From: DASWTL01 sp966250385
Lineage (GTDB): Bacteria; Bacteroidota; Bacteroidia; Sphingobacteriales; Sphingobacteriaceae
Assembly (NCBI GenBank): GCA_966250385.1
Contig: CBINHC010000025.1
Coordinates: 1 to 24,667, forward strand
DNA length: 24,667 bases
Direction of reading: 5' to 3'
Shown here: in pieces, positions 7,142-15,438 of the stretch
Position numbering within the stretch: position 1 is the stretch's first letter
Layout of the letters: every line of letters starts with the position of its first letter
Translations under genes and position numbers: made by a program
Notes under the pieces: generated by a model
Seen by the model: only the letters and a program-made list of their open reading frames with translations
Databases searched by the model: none
Told to the model about the DNA's origin: nothing

Positions 7142-8359
7142 ATGAAATCATTATTGATCCCGCTAATCTTGTTCATCTGCTGCCTGGAGAGCGTATCCGG
7201 GCAGGTATTTTCAGTTAACGGGCTTGTTAAGGAAGAAGATGGAAAACCAGTATACGGCGCGCAGGTATTTCTTGACGGAACCAGCAAGTCTGTTGTAAGT
7301 GACCATGCAGGTAAATTTGGCCTTGCTGGCTTGAAACCCGGAAGCTATGAACTGGTTGTCTCGCTGTTGGGATACAAACCCTATAGCAAAAAGATTCTGA
7401 TCGGAGACCAGGATATCCAAATGAATATTATCCTCCAGTTTAATTCGGTCGCCCTGAGGGAGGTTGTTGTTCAGCCCGATCTGGACAGGGAACAAAACTA
7501 TCAGGTCTTTCTTAAGCAATTTATCGGCGAATCGCTGAACGGCCGGCAATGCAGAATTCTCAATGCTGACATTCTGAATCTGACTTTCGATAAAAGGAAA
7601 AGACTAATGGAAGCCGATTCGGGCGGCGAATTCCTGATCATCGAGAACAAGGCGCTCGGCTACCGCCTGAAATACCTTCTAATGGACTTTCAGCTCGATT
7701 TTTCCTCCGGGATGCTGTCCTATATGGGAAAGACAGTCTTCGAGGAACTTAGAGGTTCGGCACCACGTTTACGTAAATGGAGCAAGAACCGGCAGAACGC
7801 CTATTTGGGTTCGGTCCAGCATTTCCTTTCCAGTGTATATAACCAGTCCATTTATCAGGAAGGTTACCAGATCCGGAAGCTTATCCGCCGGCCTAACGCC
7901 GACAGGCCATCAGACTCTTTAATCAATGCCCGGATCCGCCGGTTTTCCGGTTCCGCAGACGGAACGGTGGTTCTCGGCCGCAATGACTCTCTGGACTACT
8001 GGATAAGCAAAAGAAAGCTTCCAAAAGTCAACCAATTTCTATTGAATGAACTTATCAACACAGACTCCCTGCTGAAGCCGGTTTCCGAAAACATGAAAGA
8101 ACTGAAGTTTGAGGATTGCCTGTATGTAGTCTACACTCAGGAACGGGAGCCGGCCGAATACCGCGTATGGAATGGAACGATACCGAGGCCCCTTGACCAG
8201 CCCAATTACCAGACCTCTGTCCTGTCAAGGAATACCGGCCCTATAGAACTTGACAGACAGGGTAACCTGATGGATCCGCTGGCAATCTTCTTCGAAGGAT
8301 ACTGGGCTTTCGAAAAGGTCGGGGATATGCTCCCTTCTGATTACACCATAACCTTCTAA
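7142..8359 (+). CDS. Secreted CarboxypepD_reg-like domain protein
   Basis: From ATG 7142 the product has 405 residues. A signal peptide covers about residues 1-20 ('LLIPLILFICCLESVSGQ'). Residues ~23-95 form a CarboxypepD_reg-like beta-sandwich ('NGLVKEEDGKPVYGAQVFLD' followed by 'GLKPGSYELVVSLLGYKPY'), the same domain that begins many SusC/TonB receptors. No TonB plug or barrel follows. The remaining ~300 residues are a strand-rich region seen in Bacteroidota hypothetical proteins, and I assign no enzymatic function to it. It ends 'DMLPSDYTITF'. A periplasmic or surface role is inferred from the signal peptide. The gene is divergent from the VanX-type dipeptidase and convergent with a small lipoprotein gene; only weak, T-poor hairpins separate the convergent ends. 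Confidence 0.85.
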   Translation: MKSLLIPLILFICCLESVSGQVFSVNGLVKEEDGKPVYGAQVFLDGTSKSVVSDHAGKFGLAGLKPGSYELVVSLLGYKPYSKKILIGDQDIQMNIILQFNSVALREVVVQPDLDREQNYQVFLKQFIGESLNGRQCRILNADILNLTFDKRKRLMEADSGGEFLIIENKALGYRLKYLLMDFQLDFSSGMLSYMGKTVFEELRGSAPRLRKWSKNRQNAYLGSVQHFLSSVYNQSIYQEGYQIRKLIRRPNADRPSDSLINARIRRFSGSADGTVVLGRNDSLDYWISKRKLPKVNQFLLNELINTDSLLKPVSENMKELKFEDCLYVVYTQEREPAEYRVWNGTIPRPLDQPNYQTSVLSRNTGPIELDRQGNLMDPLAIFFEGYWAFEKVGDMLPSDYTITF

Positions 8360-8388
8360 GATTTTACGGTTTATCCCAACCGGGGACG

Positions 8389-8775
8389 TCAGAGGCTTTC
8401 AACGAGAACGACCTTTACGGTCATCGATCCGGGGGGAGTTACCGTAGAAATACCGTCCGAATTCTGCAACTCCATCACGATCTGTCCCGGCTCTGTGTAA
8501 TAGCTGTATGACACCCCGTTATAGACCTGGGGGATCTGCTCATAGACGCGGTTGCCGAACGACACATAGACCAGTACACCGTGATGTTCATTTACATAGT
8601 CATCTATCTCCGGCATTGCTATTTCAGCATAAAAGCTCCGGCTCTGCTGGTCTACATTCACCCAATCGCCGGGCCTTAATTCCGTAATAATCGTCCGGTT
8701 GGGAACCACATATTCCTTGGTACAGGAAGTTATCGTAAAAAGAATCAGGAGAATCGCTATAGTAAATCGTTTCAT
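8389..8775 (-). CDS. Small predicted lipoprotein, unknown function
   Basis: The 128-residue product starts at ATG 8775 (MKRFTIAILL). An in-frame TTG six bases upstream is a less likely start. Residues 1-18 form a lipoprotein signal peptide with lipobox ITSC, Cys18 being acylated. The mature part is strand-rich and aromatic, with segments 'ELRPGDWVNVDQ' and 'PGQIVMELQNSDG'; I do not recognise a family. The sequence immediately upstream reads CCTTTGCGT followed by the ATG, so a TTTG again sits a few bases from the start codon, although the full TAnnTTTG box is not matched. It could be anchored to the outer membrane. Confidence 0.78.
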   Translation of the reverse strand: MKRFTIAILLILFTITSCTKEYVVPNRTIITELRPGDWVNVDQQSRSFYAEIAMPEIDDYVNEHHGVLVYVSFGNRVYEQIPQVYNGVSYSYYTEPGQIVMELQNSDGISTVTPPGSMTVKVVLVESL

Positions 8776-8811
8776 ACGCAAAGGAGTTATTTAAATAAAG
8801 ACGAACAAAAA

Positions 8812-8837
8812 AAGGCTTCGGTTGCAACCGAAGCCTT
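8812..8837 (-). terminator. Terminator after clpC
   Basis: AAGGCTTCGGTT (8812-8823) pairs perfectly with AACCGAAGCCTT (8826-8837). On the minus strand the hairpin is followed by a run of T (the A run at about 8807-8813), placing it 10 nt past the clpC stop. The core AACCGAAGCC also occurs in the ettA terminator. Confidence 0.88.
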
Positions 8838-8846
8838 ATGTTTCTA

Positions 8847-11381
8847 CTATTCTTCTTTTTTCTCTTCTTTCTTCTTTTTACTTCCTTTCGGTTTGCCGGC
8901 AATTTTGATCTCCCCGGATTCCTTGTCGAAATCGACCTCCATCGTATCACCCTCGGCCAGTTCACCTTTCAGGATCTCTTCCGCGATCGGATCTTCCAGA
9001 TACTTCTGAATCGCACGCTTCAGCGGACGGGCTCCAAAATTTGAATCATAGCCTTTGTCGGCGATGAACTCCTTGGCAGCATCTGTCAGCTGGATCTCGT
9101 AGCCTAGTCCCTGGATCCTGTCGAACAGGCCTTTCAGTTCAATATCGATTATCTTGAAGATCTCGTCTTTTCCAAGCGAATTAAACACGATCACATCATC
9201 GATCCGGTTCAGGAACTCAGGAGCAAACGCACGTTTAAGCGCGTTTTCGATAACGCCTCTAGAGTGTGCGTCCGCCTGGAGAGCTTTTGCAGAGGTGGTG
9301 AAACCGACGCCCTGACCGAAGTCCTTCAGCTGCCGCGCCCCGATGTTCGAGGTCATAATGATGATCGTATTCCGGAAGTCTACCTTACGTCCAAGACTGT
9401 CGGTCAACTGTCCCTCGTCCAGAACCTGTAGCAGGATATTGAATACATCGGGGTGAGCCTTTTCGATCTCATCCAAAAGAACCACTGCATATGGCTTACG
9501 CCGCACTTTTTCGGTCAGCTGACCGCCTTCCTCATATCCGACATATCCCGGAGGCGCGCCTACCAGACGTGAGACAGCGAACTTCTCCATGTATTCACTC
9601 ATGTCAATCTGGATCAAAGCATCCTCGGTATCGAACATGAACCTGGCCAACTCTTTTGCCAGCTCAGTCTTACCGACACCGGTGGGCCCCAGGAAGATAA
9701 ATGAGCCTATCGGCTTTTTAGGATCTTTCAGACCAGCACGGGTCCGCTGAATGGCTTTCGTTAACTTCTTAACAGCATCATCCTGGCCAATGATCTTGCT
9801 CTGAATCGTCTCAGGCATGGCGAGCAGCTTCTGGCTGTCGGTCTGACCGACACGCTGAACCGGGATTCCGGTCATCATCGACACCACCTCGGCAACATTG
9901 TCTTCTGTAACGGTATACCGTTTGGTCTTGGTGTCAGCCTCCCATTCCGCTTTCGCACGCTCCAGTTCTTCGAGCAGGTTCTTCTCGGTATCCCGGAGTT
10001 TAGCGGCTTCCTCATACTTTTGACTGCGAACCACTTTATTCTTCTCAACCTTGATCTCTTCGATCTTTCCTTCAATATCGATAATGTTCTGCGGAACGTG
10101 GATATTGGTAAGGTGAACCCGGGAACCAGATTCATCAAGGGCATCGATTGCTTTATCCGGAAGGAACCGGTCGGTAATGTAACGTGATGTAAGGGAAACG
10201 CAGGCATTAATAGCTTCTTCCGTATAGGTCACGCCATGGTGTTCCTCGTATTTTTCCTTGATCCGGTTCAGTATCTCGATGGTTTCCGTAGGAGTAGCCG
10301 GTTCGACCATGACTTTCTGGAAACGCCGGTCTAATGCGCCGTCTTTCTCAATATACTGACGGTATTCGTCCAGCGTCGTCGCTCCGATACATTGTATCTC
10401 GCCCCGGGCAAGTGCGGGTTTGAACATGTTGGATGCATCCAACGATCCAGAAGCGCCTCCGGCACCGACAATGGTATGAATCTCGTCAATGAAAAGAATA
10501 ACATCCGGAGATTTTTCCAGCTCGTTCATAACCGCCTTCATGCGCTCCTCAAACTGGCCCCGGTATTTTGTTCCGGCTACCAGAGACGCAAGATCAAGGG
10601 TCACGACCCGCTTATTGAACAACACTCTTGAAACCTTGCGCTGAACGATCCTAAGTGCCAGTCCCTCTGCAATGGCAGACTTACCAACGCCCGGCTCACC
10701 GATCAGGATCGGGTTGTTTTTCTTACGACGCGAAAGAATTTGGGAAACCCGTTCTATTTCCTTCTCCCGGCCGACGATCGGATCCAGTTTACCTTCCTCC
10801 GCCGCCTTGGTCAGGTCACGGCCGAAATTATCCAGCACCGGGGTCTTCGATTTGATATCTGAGACCTTCTTCGGCTGGCTGAAACTTTCCTCTTCTCTGA
10901 AATCATCATCTCCGGCCGCCGATCCCGGCGCCTCATCTCTGAAGGTTTCCTTATTCTGTTCTACTTCCGCCTTGAAAATATCATAGTTCACATTGTACTG
11001 CAACAGGATCTGGGATGCAATATTCTCTTCATCCCGAAGAACCGATAGCAGCAGGTGTTCTGTGCCGATAACGTCGCTTTTGAAAATTTTTGCCTCGAGA
11101 TAGGTGATCTTTAACACCTTTTCGGCCTGTTTGGTCAATGGGATATTTCCCAGGTTTACAGTTGTGCTTGACGTCCCCTTCACAGCATCTTCCACTGAAC
11201 GACGAAGACGTGAGGTATCCACTCCCAATCCTTTCAATATCTTGATTGCCATGCCATCTCCTTCACGGATAAGGCCCAGCAGCAGATGCTCCGTTCCTAT
11301 ATAATCGTGCCCCAGTCGTAAAGCTTCTTCTCTGCTATAAGAGATCACGTCTTTAACGCGCGGTGAAAATTTAGCTTCCAT
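8847..11381 (-). CDS. clpC: ATP-dependent Clp protease ATP-binding subunit ClpC
   Basis: ClpC is an AAA+ unfoldase of 844 residues that feeds substrates to the ClpP peptidase in the cytoplasm. A double Clp_N repeat domain spans about 1-145. The first AAA+ module has Walker A GEPGVGKS (228-235) and Walker B 'ILFIDE' (~295-300). A UVR-type coiled-coil middle domain ('KYEEAAKLRDTEKNLLEELE', about 455-474) separates it from the second AAA+ module, with Walker A GPTGVGKT (565-572). A 'GVGF' loop after the second Walker B region fits the ClpP-binding IGF/VGF motif. The C-terminus is a Lys/Glu-rich tail after 'KIAGKPKGSKKKKE'. The ATG is preceded by AGAAAGG about 8 nt upstream. The gene diverges from ettA. 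No CIRCE or CtsR-type operator was recognised. Confidence 0.97.
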   Translation of the reverse strand: MEAKFSPRVKDVISYSREEALRLGHDYIGTEHLLLGLIREGDGMAIKILKGLGVDTSRLRRSVEDAVKGTSSTTVNLGNIPLTKQAEKVLKITYLEAKIFKSDVIGTEHLLLSVLRDEENIASQILLQYNVNYDIFKAEVEQNKETFRDEAPGSAAGDDDFREEESFSQPKKVSDIKSKTPVLDNFGRDLTKAAEEGKLDPIVGREKEIERVSQILSRRKKNNPILIGEPGVGKSAIAEGLALRIVQRKVSRVLFNKRVVTLDLASLVAGTKYRGQFEERMKAVMNELEKSPDVILFIDEIHTIVGAGGASGSLDASNMFKPALARGEIQCIGATTLDEYRQYIEKDGALDRRFQKVMVEPATPTETIEILNRIKEKYEEHHGVTYTEEAINACVSLTSRYITDRFLPDKAIDALDESGSRVHLTNIHVPQNIIDIEGKIEEIKVEKNKVVRSQKYEEAAKLRDTEKNLLEELERAKAEWEADTKTKRYTVTEDNVAEVVSMMTGIPVQRVGQTDSQKLLAMPETIQSKIIGQDDAVKKLTKAIQRTRAGLKDPKKPIGSFIFLGPTGVGKTELAKELARFMFDTEDALIQIDMSEYMEKFAVSRLVGAPPGYVGYEEGGQLTEKVRRKPYAVVLLDEIEKAHPDVFNILLQVLDEGQLTDSLGRKVDFRNTIIIMTSNIGARQLKDFGQGVGFTTSAKALQADAHSRGVIENALKRAFAPEFLNRIDDVIVFNSLGKDEIFKIIDIELKGLFDRIQGLGYEIQLTDAAKEFIADKGYDSNFGARPLKRAIQKYLEDPIAEEILKGELAEGDTMEVDFDKESGEIKIAGKPKGSKKKKEEKKEE

Positions 11382-11476
11382 TTAATGTACCTTTCTTCGT
11401 TTTGAACGTCCTAATCTATCAATTTGTTTTCTTTATAGTCTGACGCGTATTGTAACAAGTTATCAACAATTAAGCC

Positions 11477-11496
11477 ATTTCCGGCAATTCGGAAAT
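11477..11496. repeat. 7-bp inverted repeat in the clpC-ettA intergenic region
   Basis: ATTTCCG (11477-11483) and CGGAAAT (11490-11496) flank the spacer GCAATT. There is no T run, so a protein-binding site between the two divergent genes is more likely than a terminator. No regulator can be named. Confidence 0.35.
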
Positions 11497-11569
11497 AGCC
11501 CCTGAAGGGTGATTTAAAATTACCTGTATCTGACTAAAAACGCGATATTTGGACTTCATTTTTGCAAGA

Positions 11570-13249
11570 ATGTCAGACGAGAAGATCATATTTTCAATGG
11601 CAGGTGTAAATAAGATTTACCCGCCCCAGAAACAGGTTTTGAAGAACATTTACCTCTCCTTCTTCTATGGAGCCAAAATCGGAGTCATAGGTTTAAACGG
11701 ATCAGGAAAATCCTCATTGCTCAAGATTATTGCCGGCCTTGATAAGTCCTACCAGGGAGAGGTGGTTTTTTCTCCCGGTTACAGTGTGGGATATCTAGCG
11801 CAGGAGCCTGAATTAGACCCTGATAAGACAGTTCGGGAGGTCGTTGAGGAAGGCGTGGCCGATATTACCGCAGTACTGAACGAGTATGAAGAAATTAATG
11901 AGAAGTTTGGGTTGCCGGAGGTTTATGAGAACGCGGATGAGATGGATAAGCTACTTGCCCGCCAGGGGGAACTCCAGGACAGGATCGATGCCACCAACGC
12001 TTGGGAGCTTGACAGCAAACTTGAGCGGGCTATGGATGCCCTCCGTTGCCCGGAACCTGATGCAAAGATAGCCAATTTGTCAGGTGGAGAGCGACGTCGT
12101 GTCGCATTGTGCAGGTTATTACTTCAGCAGCCGGATGTATTGCTACTTGATGAGCCGACCAACCACCTGGATGCCGAAAGTATCGACTGGCTTGAGCAGC
12201 ACCTAAAACAGTATGAGGGAACGGTTATTGCCGTAACCCACGACCGTTACTTTCTCGATAATGTAGCCGGTTGGATCCTGGAGCTGGACCGCGGAGAAGG
12301 AATTCCCTGGAAAGGAAACTATTCCTCCTGGCTTGACCAGAAATCCAAGCGACTTGCCCAGGAAGAAAAAACCGAAAGTAAACGCCAGAAGACCCTTGAA
12401 CGTGAGCTTGAATGGGTGCGGATGGCTCCTAAGGCCCGCCATGCCAAGTCAAAGGCCCGTTTAAGCAATTACGAAAAACTTGCCTCAGAGGAAACCCGGG
12501 ACCGGGAAGATAAACTGGAGCTTTTCATACCTCCGGGACCGCGCCTGGGCAACGTAGTGATTGAGGCGCAGAATGTGACCAAGGCATATGGCGACAGGAT
12601 CCTTTTTGAAAATCTGAGCTTCTCCTTACCGCCCGCAGGAATCGTGGGGATCATCGGACCTAACGGTGCTGGAAAGACCACCCTCTTCCGGTTAATCACC
12701 GGCCAGGAAAAGCCTGATGAAGGCACATTCCGGGTAGGCGAAACGGTTGCATTGGGATATGTCGACCAAAACCATGATGATCTGAATCCGGAAAAATCGG
12801 TGTGGGAAAACATCACGGATGGACAAGAAACGATCCTTCTCGGAAACCGCCCTGTAAACTCCCGGGCTTATGTTTCCAAGTTCAACTTCAACGGGGCGGA
12901 CCAACAAAAGAAGGTAGGTGTGCTCTCCGGAGGAGAAAGGAACCGGGTACATCTTGCTATCACCCTGAAAAAAAGCTCGAACGTCTTACTGCTGGATGAG
13001 CCGACGAACGATATCGACGTTAACACCCTGCGGGCACTGGAAGAGGGTCTGGAAAATTTCGGCGGATGTGCGGTTGTGATTTCCCACGACCGTTGGTTCT
13101 TAGATAGGATCTGCACCCATATCCTGGCTTTCGAAGGAAATTCTCAGGTTTACTTTTTTGAAGGAAACTATAGCGAGTATGAAGAAAACCGCAAGAAACG
13201 GACTGGTGACATAACTCCACACAGGATCCGGTATAAGAAACTCGTATGA
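11570..13249 (+). CDS. ettA: Energy-dependent translational throttle protein EttA (ABC-F family)
   Basis: EttA is an ABC-F ATPase that binds the ribosomal E site and gates translation in response to the ATP/ADP ratio. From ATG 11570 the product has 559 residues, the usual EttA length. The first ABC domain has Walker A GLNGSGKS (41-48), signature LSGGE (170-174) and 'LLLDEPTNHLD' (191-201). The inter-domain P-site tRNA interaction motif region (~245-325) is rich in Lys/Arg ('MAPKARHAKSKARLSNYEKL'). The second ABC domain has Walker A GPNGAGKT (363-370), signature LSGGE (452-456) and 'LLLDEPTNDID' (473-483). The upstream TTG at 11549 is rejected because the family begins 'MSDEKIIFSM'. TTTTTGCAAGA directly precedes the ATG and resembles a degenerate -7 box, which would give an almost leaderless mRNA. 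It has no transmembrane segments, so it is not a transporter. Confidence 0.95.
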   Translation: MSDEKIIFSMAGVNKIYPPQKQVLKNIYLSFFYGAKIGVIGLNGSGKSSLLKIIAGLDKSYQGEVVFSPGYSVGYLAQEPELDPDKTVREVVEEGVADITAVLNEYEEINEKFGLPEVYENADEMDKLLARQGELQDRIDATNAWELDSKLERAMDALRCPEPDAKIANLSGGERRRVALCRLLLQQPDVLLLDEPTNHLDAESIDWLEQHLKQYEGTVIAVTHDRYFLDNVAGWILELDRGEGIPWKGNYSSWLDQKSKRLAQEEKTESKRQKTLERELEWVRMAPKARHAKSKARLSNYEKLASEETRDREDKLELFIPPGPRLGNVVIEAQNVTKAYGDRILFENLSFSLPPAGIVGIIGPNGAGKTTLFRLITGQEKPDEGTFRVGETVALGYVDQNHDDLNPEKSVWENITDGQETILLGNRPVNSRAYVSKFNFNGADQQKKVGVLSGGERNRVHLAITLKKSSNVLLLDEPTNDIDVNTLRALEEGLENFGGCAVVISHDRWFLDRICTHILAFEGNSQVYFFEGNYSEYEENRKKRTGDITPHRIRYKKLV

Positions 13250-13255
13250 TAATGT

Positions 13256-13291
13256 AACCGAAGCCGTCACAGAAAAATGACGGCTTCGGTT
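13256..13291 (+). terminator. Terminator after ettA
   Basis: A perfect 14-bp stem AACCGAAGCCGTCA (13256-13269) / TGACGGCTTCGGTT (13278-13291) encloses the loop CAGAAAAA. It starts 6 nt after the ettA stop. A T run follows a few bases later (TTCTTTTT). It shares AACCGAAGCC with the clpC terminator. Confidence 0.85.
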
Positions 13292-13333
13292 TGAATTCTT
13301 TTTAGAATGGAGTCTGGTAACTGATCAGGAAGA

Positions 13334-13606
13334 CTATTGCTTGGGCACAATTTGCTTGGGAGTACCTTCCAAGATCTCCAGGACCTGATTCATTTCCTTT
13401 TGGAGATTCTGCATCTGTCTCCGCATCGATTGCATCTGCCTTCTCATATCCTGGAGCATCGCTTTATAGGTTTTGTAGCTTAGCACGGAGAACATCGGCT
13501 TGATCAGGGGAAAGGTCCTGCCCGATTCCGTCAAACCGCTAATCTCTTTTTTTCTGCTGCTCCACATAAGCATAAGCTCCTGCTGCAGTTCGGAATATTT
13601 TGCCAT
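13334..13606 (-). CDS. Small coiled-coil protein, unknown function
   Basis: The 90-residue product is cytoplasmic by appearance, with no signal peptide and no membrane segment. I do not recognise a family. Residues about 50-80 contain a tandem repeat of MRRQMQ ('DMRRQMQSMRRQMQNLQKEM') with a heptad-like spacing of Met/Leu/Gln and charged residues, suggesting a helical coiled coil. The N-terminal half contains 'LMLMWSSRKKEISGL' and a hydrophobic 'PLIKPMFSVLSYKTYKAML'. Start ATG 13604-13606 is the only good start, and no ribosome binding site or clear promoter box precedes it. It is convergent with ettA across a terminator. The reading frame is probably real given its biased, non-random composition, but small size limits confidence. 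Confidence 0.6.
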   Translation of the reverse strand: MAKYSELQQELMLMWSSRKKEISGLTESGRTFPLIKPMFSVLSYKTYKAMLQDMRRQMQSMRRQMQNLQKEMNQVLEILEGTPKQIVPKQ

Positions 13607-13962
13607 GGCTGTTTAATCTAGTACACCTTATGCAACAGCTATGCGAGTCTTAGGTTTTGCAAAATGCCTACCATGCTCTTAATAAGCGGTTTCCGGTCGA
13701 CCAGCCCGCCCTTAGCCTCGAAACGTTAATGCTGCAAATCCCGCCGGATGTAGGAAGCGATGGATTACATTGTTTATGGGTCCAATGGGAGTATACCGTT
13801 TTACCGCCTCCCAGGACCTGCTGTAAAAACGAATCGGATGCAGGTCGCAACATTCAACCGGCCCGTATGTTAATCAAACATGTAATCTAATGCCTGCCAT
13901 GCCTTCAAGACCTCCGAAGTTTAATCACCGCCATTGGTCTGGGTATGTTAAACCCGCCATAT
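13607..13962. other. Gene-poor gap
   Basis: A 356-nt stretch lies between two divergent genes. Overlapping short frames exist on both strands (13657-13890 plus; 13668-13853 minus), but neither resembles a protein family, neither has a ribosome binding site, and they lie over each other. A 7-bp inverted repeat GACCTGC (13815-13821) / GCAGGTC (13840-13846) is present. It may hold regulatory sequence, a small RNA or gene remnants; nothing firm can be called. Confidence 0.5.
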
Positions 13963-14436
13963 ATGTCCTGGAAAAAGTTTAGCGGGGACATCATCAAAAG
14001 TCCCATTACCGAAGAAGTAGAAAATGCAATAAAAAGGGAGTCGTTCCTAGGCAATAAACTGAAAGTTTGTATTGGTACCGATTCCCAGGTGAAGGGCATC
14101 GTCACAGACTTCGCAACAGTAATCGTTTTCTTAAGGGAGAAAAAAGGAGCATTCATGTTTATCAGTCAGGACCGAAGCACCTATAAAATGTCAATTAAAG
14201 AACGAATGCTCGCGGAGGTGCAGCGCTCGATTGAGGCCGCCTATACACTCTGTCCCTTGCTCGACCGTTATAATATCGATCTGGAGGTACATGCAGATAT
14301 CAATACCAACCCGATGTTCAAATCAAACCAGGCGCTTCATGAAGCTATGGGCTATATCCTGAGTATGGGGTTTGTATTTAAGGCAAAGCCGGAGGCCTTT
14401 GCCAGTTCCGCCTGTGCCAACAAGGTGATCCAGTGA
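13963..14436 (+). CDS. YkuK-like protein, DUF458 RNase H-like fold
   Basis: The protein (157 residues from ATG 13963; 163 from ATG 13945) matches the DUF458/YkuK family, predicted to have an RNase H-like fold. Characteristic segments are 'VCIGTDSQVKG', with a probable catalytic Asp, and 'LEVHADINTNP', with a second acidic site; the region between them, 'FATVIVFLREKKGAFMFISQ', is a beta hairpin. The C-terminal 'MGYILSMGFVFKAKPEAFAS' is strongly conserved in the Bacteroidota members I know. Activity has not been shown for the family as far as I know, so nuclease function is inference. The start at 13963 (MSWKKFSG) fits the family better; the upstream ATG adds MLNPPY. It is convergent with the radical SAM gene, with 9 nt between the stop codons and no terminator. 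Confidence 0.85.
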   Translation: MSWKKFSGDIIKSPITEEVENAIKRESFLGNKLKVCIGTDSQVKGIVTDFATVIVFLREKKGAFMFISQDRSTYKMSIKERMLAEVQRSIEAAYTLCPLLDRYNIDLEVHADINTNPMFKSNQALHEAMGYILSMGFVFKAKPEAFASSACANKVIQ

Positions 14437-14445
14437 TAAACCAGA

Positions 14446-15438
14446 TCAGAATACCAGCTGGTATCCGGCTCCCTGGATAACACCTCTGCGCTCCAACTCC
14501 TTATCAATATAGGTCTGTATCTCGGCCTTTTTCTTGTTCCAGTTCGGCGCGATAAGAAGGTCATAATCGGCCAGACCAAATAGACGCTGGATCACGATAT
14601 CCGGCCGAAGCAGCGGAATGAACTCGCAAAGAAAGTCCGTATATTCTTCTAGGGAGAACACATGGAAGGGCTCCCGCTTGTATTTTACACCCATGATCGA
14701 ACCTTCAACAATGTGAAGGTGATGAAGCTTCACAAACTTAATTTGAGGGAACCGGTTAATTTCGTCTGCATACCGGAGCATCATCTCCCGGGTTTCCCAG
14801 GGAAATCCAAAGATGGTGTGTACGCAAATGTCGAGGCTGGTATTCGATACCAGATTCAAAGCCTTTTCGAGCTCCTGGTGGGTGCACCCGCGATTGATCC
14901 TTAGAAGCGTATCATCATAAATGGACTCCATGCCCATTTCCAGATCCACATCAAACCGGTCTGAGTAGCTTTCAAGTAGCTGAACTTTTTGAAAATCGAT
15001 ACAATCCGGCCGGGTACCGACGGATAGTCCGACAATATTTTCAGTATTATAACTCAGCGCTTCATCATACAACTCCTTCAAATAGTGGACCGGAGCATAG
15101 GTATTCGTATTGGGCTGGAAATAGATGATAAATTTTTCGGCAGCATACCCGCGGACAGCGCGCTCCATCCCCTGTTCGATCTGCTCACGAATGGTAGGAA
15201 GCTTACGGGAGAGCTCTGGAGTGAACGAATCGACGTTACAGTAGGTGCATCCTCCATATCCTTTACTCCCATCCCGGTTCGGACAGGTAAAATTCGCGTC
15301 AACAATTATCTTGAAAACCCGTTTCCCATCGTACTTATTACGAAGATATCCCCCGTAATAATTGTAATTCTTATGTCCAAAATCTACTGGAGTGCCCAAA
15401 ACAACTATTTTTGCAAAGATACAAATACCATAACTCAT
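14446..15438 (-). CDS. Radical SAM protein, YhcC type (TIGR01212)
   Basis: The product belongs to the YhcC-type radical SAM family, which is related to the Elp3 group and has no firmly known substrate. The iron-sulfur cluster ligands are Cys52, Cys64 and Cys67 in 'CPNRDGSKGYGGCTYC', a C-X11-C-X2-C arrangement as in E. coli YhcC rather than the canonical CX3CX2C. Further family motifs are 'YFQPNTNTYAP', 'VGLSVGTRPDC', 'LEMGMES' and 'FVKLHHLHIVEGS'. The only ATG in frame is at 15438, giving 330 residues, but a minus-strand TATCTTTG box at 15414-15421 lies inside that extension. The true start may therefore be the TTG at 15402, just before the family-typical 'GTPVDFGHKNYNYYG'. It diverges from corA, with the ATG start codons overlapping. 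Confidence 0.9.
   Translation of the reverse strand: MSYGICIFAKIVVLGTPVDFGHKNYNYYGGYLRNKYDGKRVFKIIVDANFTCPNRDGSKGYGGCTYCNVDSFTPELSRKLPTIREQIEQGMERAVRGYAAEKFIIYFQPNTNTYAPVHYLKELYDEALSYNTENIVGLSVGTRPDCIDFQKVQLLESYSDRFDVDLEMGMESIYDDTLLRINRGCTHQELEKALNLVSNTSLDICVHTIFGFPWETREMMLRYADEINRFPQIKFVKLHHLHIVEGSIMGVKYKREPFHVFSLEEYTDFLCEFIPLLRPDIVIQRLFGLADYDLLIAPNWNKKKAEIQTYIDKELERRGVIQGAGYQLVF
15406..15421. promoter_or_regulatory. Abutting -7 boxes for the yhcC-like gene (-) and corA (+)
   Basis: TATTTTTG (15406-15413, plus) and TATCTTTG (15414-15421 read on the minus strand) abut at a TTTGCAAA palindrome (15410-15417). Both match TAnnTTTG. No convincing -33 TTG lies at the usual distance for either, so one or both may be chance. 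Confidence 0.45.

Noticed and set aside
8367..8382. 5-bp hairpin between the convergent CarboxypepD_reg-like and lipoprotein genes
   Set aside because: The stem is short and no T run follows on either strand, so a terminator call is not supported.
10392..11304. Several plus-strand frames antisense to clpC
   Set aside because: The clpC frame is unambiguous with all AAA+ motifs; these frames have no motifs and no start signals.
11549..11569. Upstream TTG start for ettA
   Set aside because: EttA proteins start at MSDEKIIFSM (11570), and the extension includes the TTTTTG sequence that probably belongs to the promoter.
11570..13249. ABC transporter ATPase or antibiotic-resistance ABC-F protein
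   Set aside because: It has two fused ABC domains, no membrane partner, and the EttA-type N-terminus and length; the resistance subfamilies differ in the linker.
13657..13890. A 77-codon plus frame in the gap, and a 61-codon minus frame overlapping it
   Set aside because: No family resemblance, no ribosome binding site, and mutual overlap; treated as non-coding.
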